This document shows positions 31,923 through 34,581 of a stretch of 34,581 nucleotides of DNA, piece by piece. The position numbers and the translations under genes are program-made. Where the stretch lies: the NCBI RefSeq assembly GCF_001418575.1, contig NZ_LIQR01000365.1, positions 1 to 34,581 on the forward strand. The letters are read 5' to 3'. The stretch's first letter is position 1, and each line of letters starts with the position of its first letter. The notes beneath the pieces were generated by a model. The model was not told where the DNA came from. It saw only the letters and a program-made list of their open reading frames with translations, and did no database searches. The DNA comes from Peterkaempfera griseoplana. GTDB lineage: Bacteria; Actinomycetota; Actinomycetes; Streptomycetales; Streptomycetaceae.

Positions 31923-32826
31923 GACCATGTCCGCACGCCGGTCGGGGAACGCCCGTCCGGCCTGGGTGGAGTCCCCGTCGCGGGTCGGCCGGGCGGCCAA
32001 GGCCCTGCTGCTGGTGCTGATCACACTCGCGGTGATCTACCCCATCGTGGGCGTGGTGGGCACCAGCCTGTCGGACCAGGCCACCATCTCCGTCAACGGC
32101 GGCCTGGTGCTCATCCCCACCCACCCGCAGCTCGACGCCTACCGGGAGATCTTCGCCGGCGGGGTGGTCTCCCGGGCCCTGCTGGTCAGTCTCGGGATCA
32201 CCCTGTGCGGCACGGCGGCGAGTGTGCTGGTCACCGTGGGCATGGCCTACGGCCTGTCCCGGCCGGAGGTCACCGGCTCCCGGGTGATCCTCATGGTGGC
32301 TCTGCTCACCATGCTGTTCAACCCCGGCATCATTGCCAATTTCCTCACCGTCAAGTCGCTGGGCCTGTACAACTCCTTCGCGGCTCTGGTGCTCCCTTCG
32401 CTGGTCAGCGCCTTCAACCTGGTCGTGCTCCGGTCCTTCTTCATGGGTCTGCCGGGCGAGCTGCTCGACTCCGCCAGGGTCGACGGCGCCGGCGACTTCC
32501 GGATCCTGGTCCGGGTCGTGCTGCCGCTGTCCAAGGCCGCGATCGCCGTGATCACCCTGTTCTACGCGGTCAGCTACTGGAACGCGTTCTTCAACGCGCT
32601 GCTCTACCTGCAGGACTCGGCCAAGAACCCGCTGCCCATGGTCCTGCGCTCGTTCGTCATCGGCGGCCAGTCACTTCACGAGGCCGCCGCGGGCGAGATC
32701 CCCGCACCACAGCAGGCCGTCCAGATGGCCGTGCTGGTGGTCGCGCTCGTCCCCATCCTGTGCGTCTACCCCTTCCTCCAGCGCTACTTCACCAAGGGCG
32801 TCCTCACCGGCGCCGTCAAGGGCTGA
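31906..32826 (+). CDS. CUT1-type sugar ABC importer permease 2
   Basis: A 306-residue second membrane subunit. Hydrophobic spans start with ALLLVLITLAVIYPIVGVVG, and the EAA loop is LLDSARVDGAGDFRILVRVV. The C-terminal PFLQRYFTKGVLTGAVKG is the typical end of these permeases. GTG 31906 overlaps the preceding gene by 17 bases and has GGGGT just upstream; ATG 31927, four bases after the upstream stop, is an alternative with a weaker site. It forms a heterodimeric channel with the preceding permease. Confidence 0.9.
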   Translation: MALPAETMSARRSGNARPAWVESPSRVGRAAKALLLVLITLAVIYPIVGVVGTSLSDQATISVNGGLVLIPTHPQLDAYREIFAGGVVSRALLVSLGITLCGTAASVLVTVGMAYGLSRPEVTGSRVILMVALLTMLFNPGIIANFLTVKSLGLYNSFAALVLPSLVSAFNLVVLRSFFMGLPGELLDSARVDGAGDFRILVRVVLPLSKAAIAVITLFYAVSYWNAFFNALLYLQDSAKNPLPMVLRSFVIGGQSLHEAAAGEIPAPQQAVQMAVLVVALVPILCVYPFLQRYFTKGVLTGAVKG

Positions 32827-32861
32827 CATCCCCCGCGCCCAAGAATCGAGGAGTCTCCGAC

Positions 32862-34520
32862 GTGTCCACCTCCCCTGTGCTCTCCAGAAGAGGTCTGCTC
32901 CGACTCGGCGCCGCCATCGGCGTGGCCGCCGCCGCCGGACCGGCGCTGACCGCCTGCGGCAGCTCCACCACCCAGGCCAAGGCCCACGGCCTCGAGGTCA
33001 CCCTTCCCACGTACCAGGCGATCAGCAGCACCCTCAAGCCCGACCTGCCGGGCACCGCAGCGGGTGTGCCGCAGGGCTTCTTCACCTACCCGAAGCAGTT
33101 GTTCCGCGCCGTGCAGAAGCCGCCGCTGAGCGGTCAGACGCTGAGCATCGCCGAGATGTCCTTTCTTCCGCCGCCGCCCGCCCGGGAGAAGAACGCCGCA
33201 TGGCGAGCGATCGAGGAACGGCTCGGCGGAAAGATCGACTGGACGGTCGTCGCGGCTGACGACTGGCCGACCAAGTTCAGCACCATGGTCGCCGGCGACG
33301 CCCTGCCGGACATGTTCGTGTACCAGGGCGGCGTCGACAACCTCCCCGCATTCGCCAAGGCCAAGTGCGCCGACCTCTCCCCGTACCTGTCCGGGGACAA
33401 GGCCAGGGACTACCCCAACCTGGCCAACATCCCGGACGCTATCTGGAAGCAGTGCCTGATCGGCGGCAAGCTGTACGGCCTGCCGATTCCCCGCAGCATC
33501 ACAGGGGGTGACGGCTTCTACCGGGCGGACCTGTTCGCGCGGGCCGGTGTCACCAGCCTGGACCAGATCGCCGACGCGGATGCGTTCTTCGAGCTGATGA
33601 AGGAGGTCACCCGTCCCAAGGACGGCGTCTACGGCATCATGACCGGCTTCACCAACATCGCGGTCAAGATGTTCGGCGCCCCCTACTACTGGCAGGTCGA
33701 CCACGCCACCGGGAAGTTCACCGCCGACGTCGAGACCGAGGAGTACCGCGCCGCGATCGAGTACGTCGCGAGGCTCAACAAGGCCGGCGTGTACTACCCG
33801 GGTTCGGCCGGCATGCAGAAGGCCAAGTACATCAACCTCTTCCAGGCCGGCAAGGCCGCGTACGTCTACGACGGCCTGCCCGGCTACCTCGGCCCCACCG
33901 GGCACCTGGCCACCATGAAGAAGATCGACCCGACCTTCGACGTACGGCCCTTCATGGCCCCGGGCAGGACTGCCGTCTCCTGGCCGGACAACGTGATGTT
34001 CGCGATGACCCTGATCAAGCAGGCGGGGGAGGAGAAGGTCAAGCAGGCCCTCGGTGTGGCCAACTGGGCCGCCTCACCGTTCGGCTCGGAGGAGTACACC
34101 CTCATCGCGTACGGTGTGGAGGGCGTTGACTACCAGCGCGACGACAAGGACAACCCGGTGCTCAACGACACCGGGACGCAGGACACCGCCGTGCCGTGGA
34201 AGTACATCGCCGCGCCCCCGCAGGCACTCTTCGACTCCGGCTCCGCCCAGGGCGTGCGCTACGTCCACGAGGCCCTGTCCAAGCAGATCGGGCGCGTGAT
34301 CGAGGACCCGACCGTGGGGCTGTACTCCCCGACCTGGGAGAGCAGCAACGGGACCCTCCTCACCCTGCGGACCGACACCGTCAACGACATCCTCGCCGGC
34401 CGCAAGCCCATGAGCGCCTTCGACGACATGGTCAAGCAGTACCGCAGCAAGGGCGCCGACAAGGCGCGCAGCGAGTTCGAGTCGGCCTGGGCCCAGTCGC
34501 AGAAGGGGTCCGCCAAGTGA
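32862..34520 (+). CDS. Sugar-binding lipoprotein of the CUT1 importer
   Basis: A 552-residue extracellular solute-binding protein (family 1, LipO/YtcQ-like, longer than the usual 430 residues). The N-terminus has a twin arginine (SRRGLLRLG) and a lipobox LTAC with the lipidated Cys at 32, so it is likely Tat-exported and membrane-anchored. The body includes VVAADDWPTKFSTMVAGDAL and DMFVYQGGVDNLPAF, typical of this class. GTG 32862 follows GAGGAG by eight bases; the long in-frame extension upstream is an antisense-like artefact overlapping the permease gene. It should capture the oligosaccharide released by the extracellular lyase. Confidence 0.9.
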   Translation: MSTSPVLSRRGLLRLGAAIGVAAAAGPALTACGSSTTQAKAHGLEVTLPTYQAISSTLKPDLPGTAAGVPQGFFTYPKQLFRAVQKPPLSGQTLSIAEMSFLPPPPAREKNAAWRAIEERLGGKIDWTVVAADDWPTKFSTMVAGDALPDMFVYQGGVDNLPAFAKAKCADLSPYLSGDKARDYPNLANIPDAIWKQCLIGGKLYGLPIPRSITGGDGFYRADLFARAGVTSLDQIADADAFFELMKEVTRPKDGVYGIMTGFTNIAVKMFGAPYYWQVDHATGKFTADVETEEYRAAIEYVARLNKAGVYYPGSAGMQKAKYINLFQAGKAAYVYDGLPGYLGPTGHLATMKKIDPTFDVRPFMAPGRTAVSWPDNVMFAMTLIKQAGEEKVKQALGVANWAASPFGSEEYTLIAYGVEGVDYQRDDKDNPVLNDTGTQDTAVPWKYIAAPPQALFDSGSAQGVRYVHEALSKQIGRVIEDPTVGLYSPTWESSNGTLLTLRTDTVNDILAGRKPMSAFDDMVKQYRSKGADKARSEFESAWAQSQKGSAK

Positions 34521-34581
34521 GCCGCCGGATCAGCTCCGCCATCGCCGTGGCCGCCGCGGCCGCCTGCCTCGCCGCCGCGGC
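34517..34581 (+). CDS. Start of a secreted protein, cut by the window end
   Basis: GTG 34517 overlaps the binding-protein stop by four bases (GTGA). The first 21 codons read as a signal peptide (MSRRISSAIAVAAAAACLAA). The protein belongs to the importer operon and would be exported; nothing about its function can be seen. Confidence 0.65.
   Translation, partial: MSRRISSAIAVAAAAACLAAA

Noticed and set aside
32205-32861. Possible N-terminal extension of the binding protein
   Set aside because: It overlaps the second permease gene in another frame. The signal peptide, lipobox and ribosome site place the start at 32862.

Overview
The window reads as chromosome of a high-GC actinomycete, most likely Streptomyces or a close relative. 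Support comes from G/C-rich third codon positions, frequent GTG starts, Tat-type signal peptides, a CUT1 sugar transporter with no ATPase gene of its own, and IS families common in that genus (IS1380, IS5, IS630, IS110, IS4). No tRNA, rRNA or CRISPR was seen.

Region 1 (1-2375) is transposon debris. It holds the 3' part of an IS1380 element with an in-frame stop, directly abutted by an IS5-family element whose transposase has a nonsense codon and several frameshifts.

Region 2 (2375-9918) is a compact biosynthesis and export cassette. It encodes a free-standing acyl carrier protein, a free-standing NRPS-type condensation-domain protein, two translationally coupled ABC exporter half-transporters, and a LnmK-family acyltransferase/decarboxylase. 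No PKS, adenylation or thioesterase gene lies in the window. The ACP, condensation and LnmK genes are visibly richer in A/T than the ABC genes and flanks, which suggests recent transfer. A transposase remnant sits between the ABC genes and lnmK. My inference is that LnmK charges the ACP with a propionyl-type group, the condensation protein passes it to an acceptor, and the ABC pair exports the product. This is the strongest candidate here for an undescribed system.

Region 3 (9919-14541) is an IS graveyard. It contains integrase-core and IS5 3' remnants, ten codons of an IS110 start, a structurally complete IS630 element carrying a small extra gene, a frameshifted IS4 transposase, and a decayed unidentified gene.

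Region 4 (14542-34581) is a carbohydrate-utilisation locus that looks aimed at animal-type glycosaminoglycans or glycoproteins. A four-gene minus-strand operon encodes a Tat-exported M60 metallopeptidase, a secreted protein of unknown function, a Tat-exported PL8 polysaccharide lyase and a cytoplasmic DUF2264 protein. A plus-strand operon encodes an amino-sugar/tagatose-6-phosphate route (AgaS-like isomerase, ROK kinase, PfkB kinase, class II aldolase) and diverges from a DeoR repressor. A CUT1 importer (two permeases and a Tat/lipobox binding protein) leads into another secreted protein cut by the window end. A LacI repressor and a 2-hydroxyacid dehydrogenase lie between lyase operon and importer. 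Matching operator-like sequences occur in front of both, so one LacI protein probably co-controls depolymerisation and uptake. A Gfo/Idh/MocA dehydrogenase and a truncated MFS transporter complete the locus.
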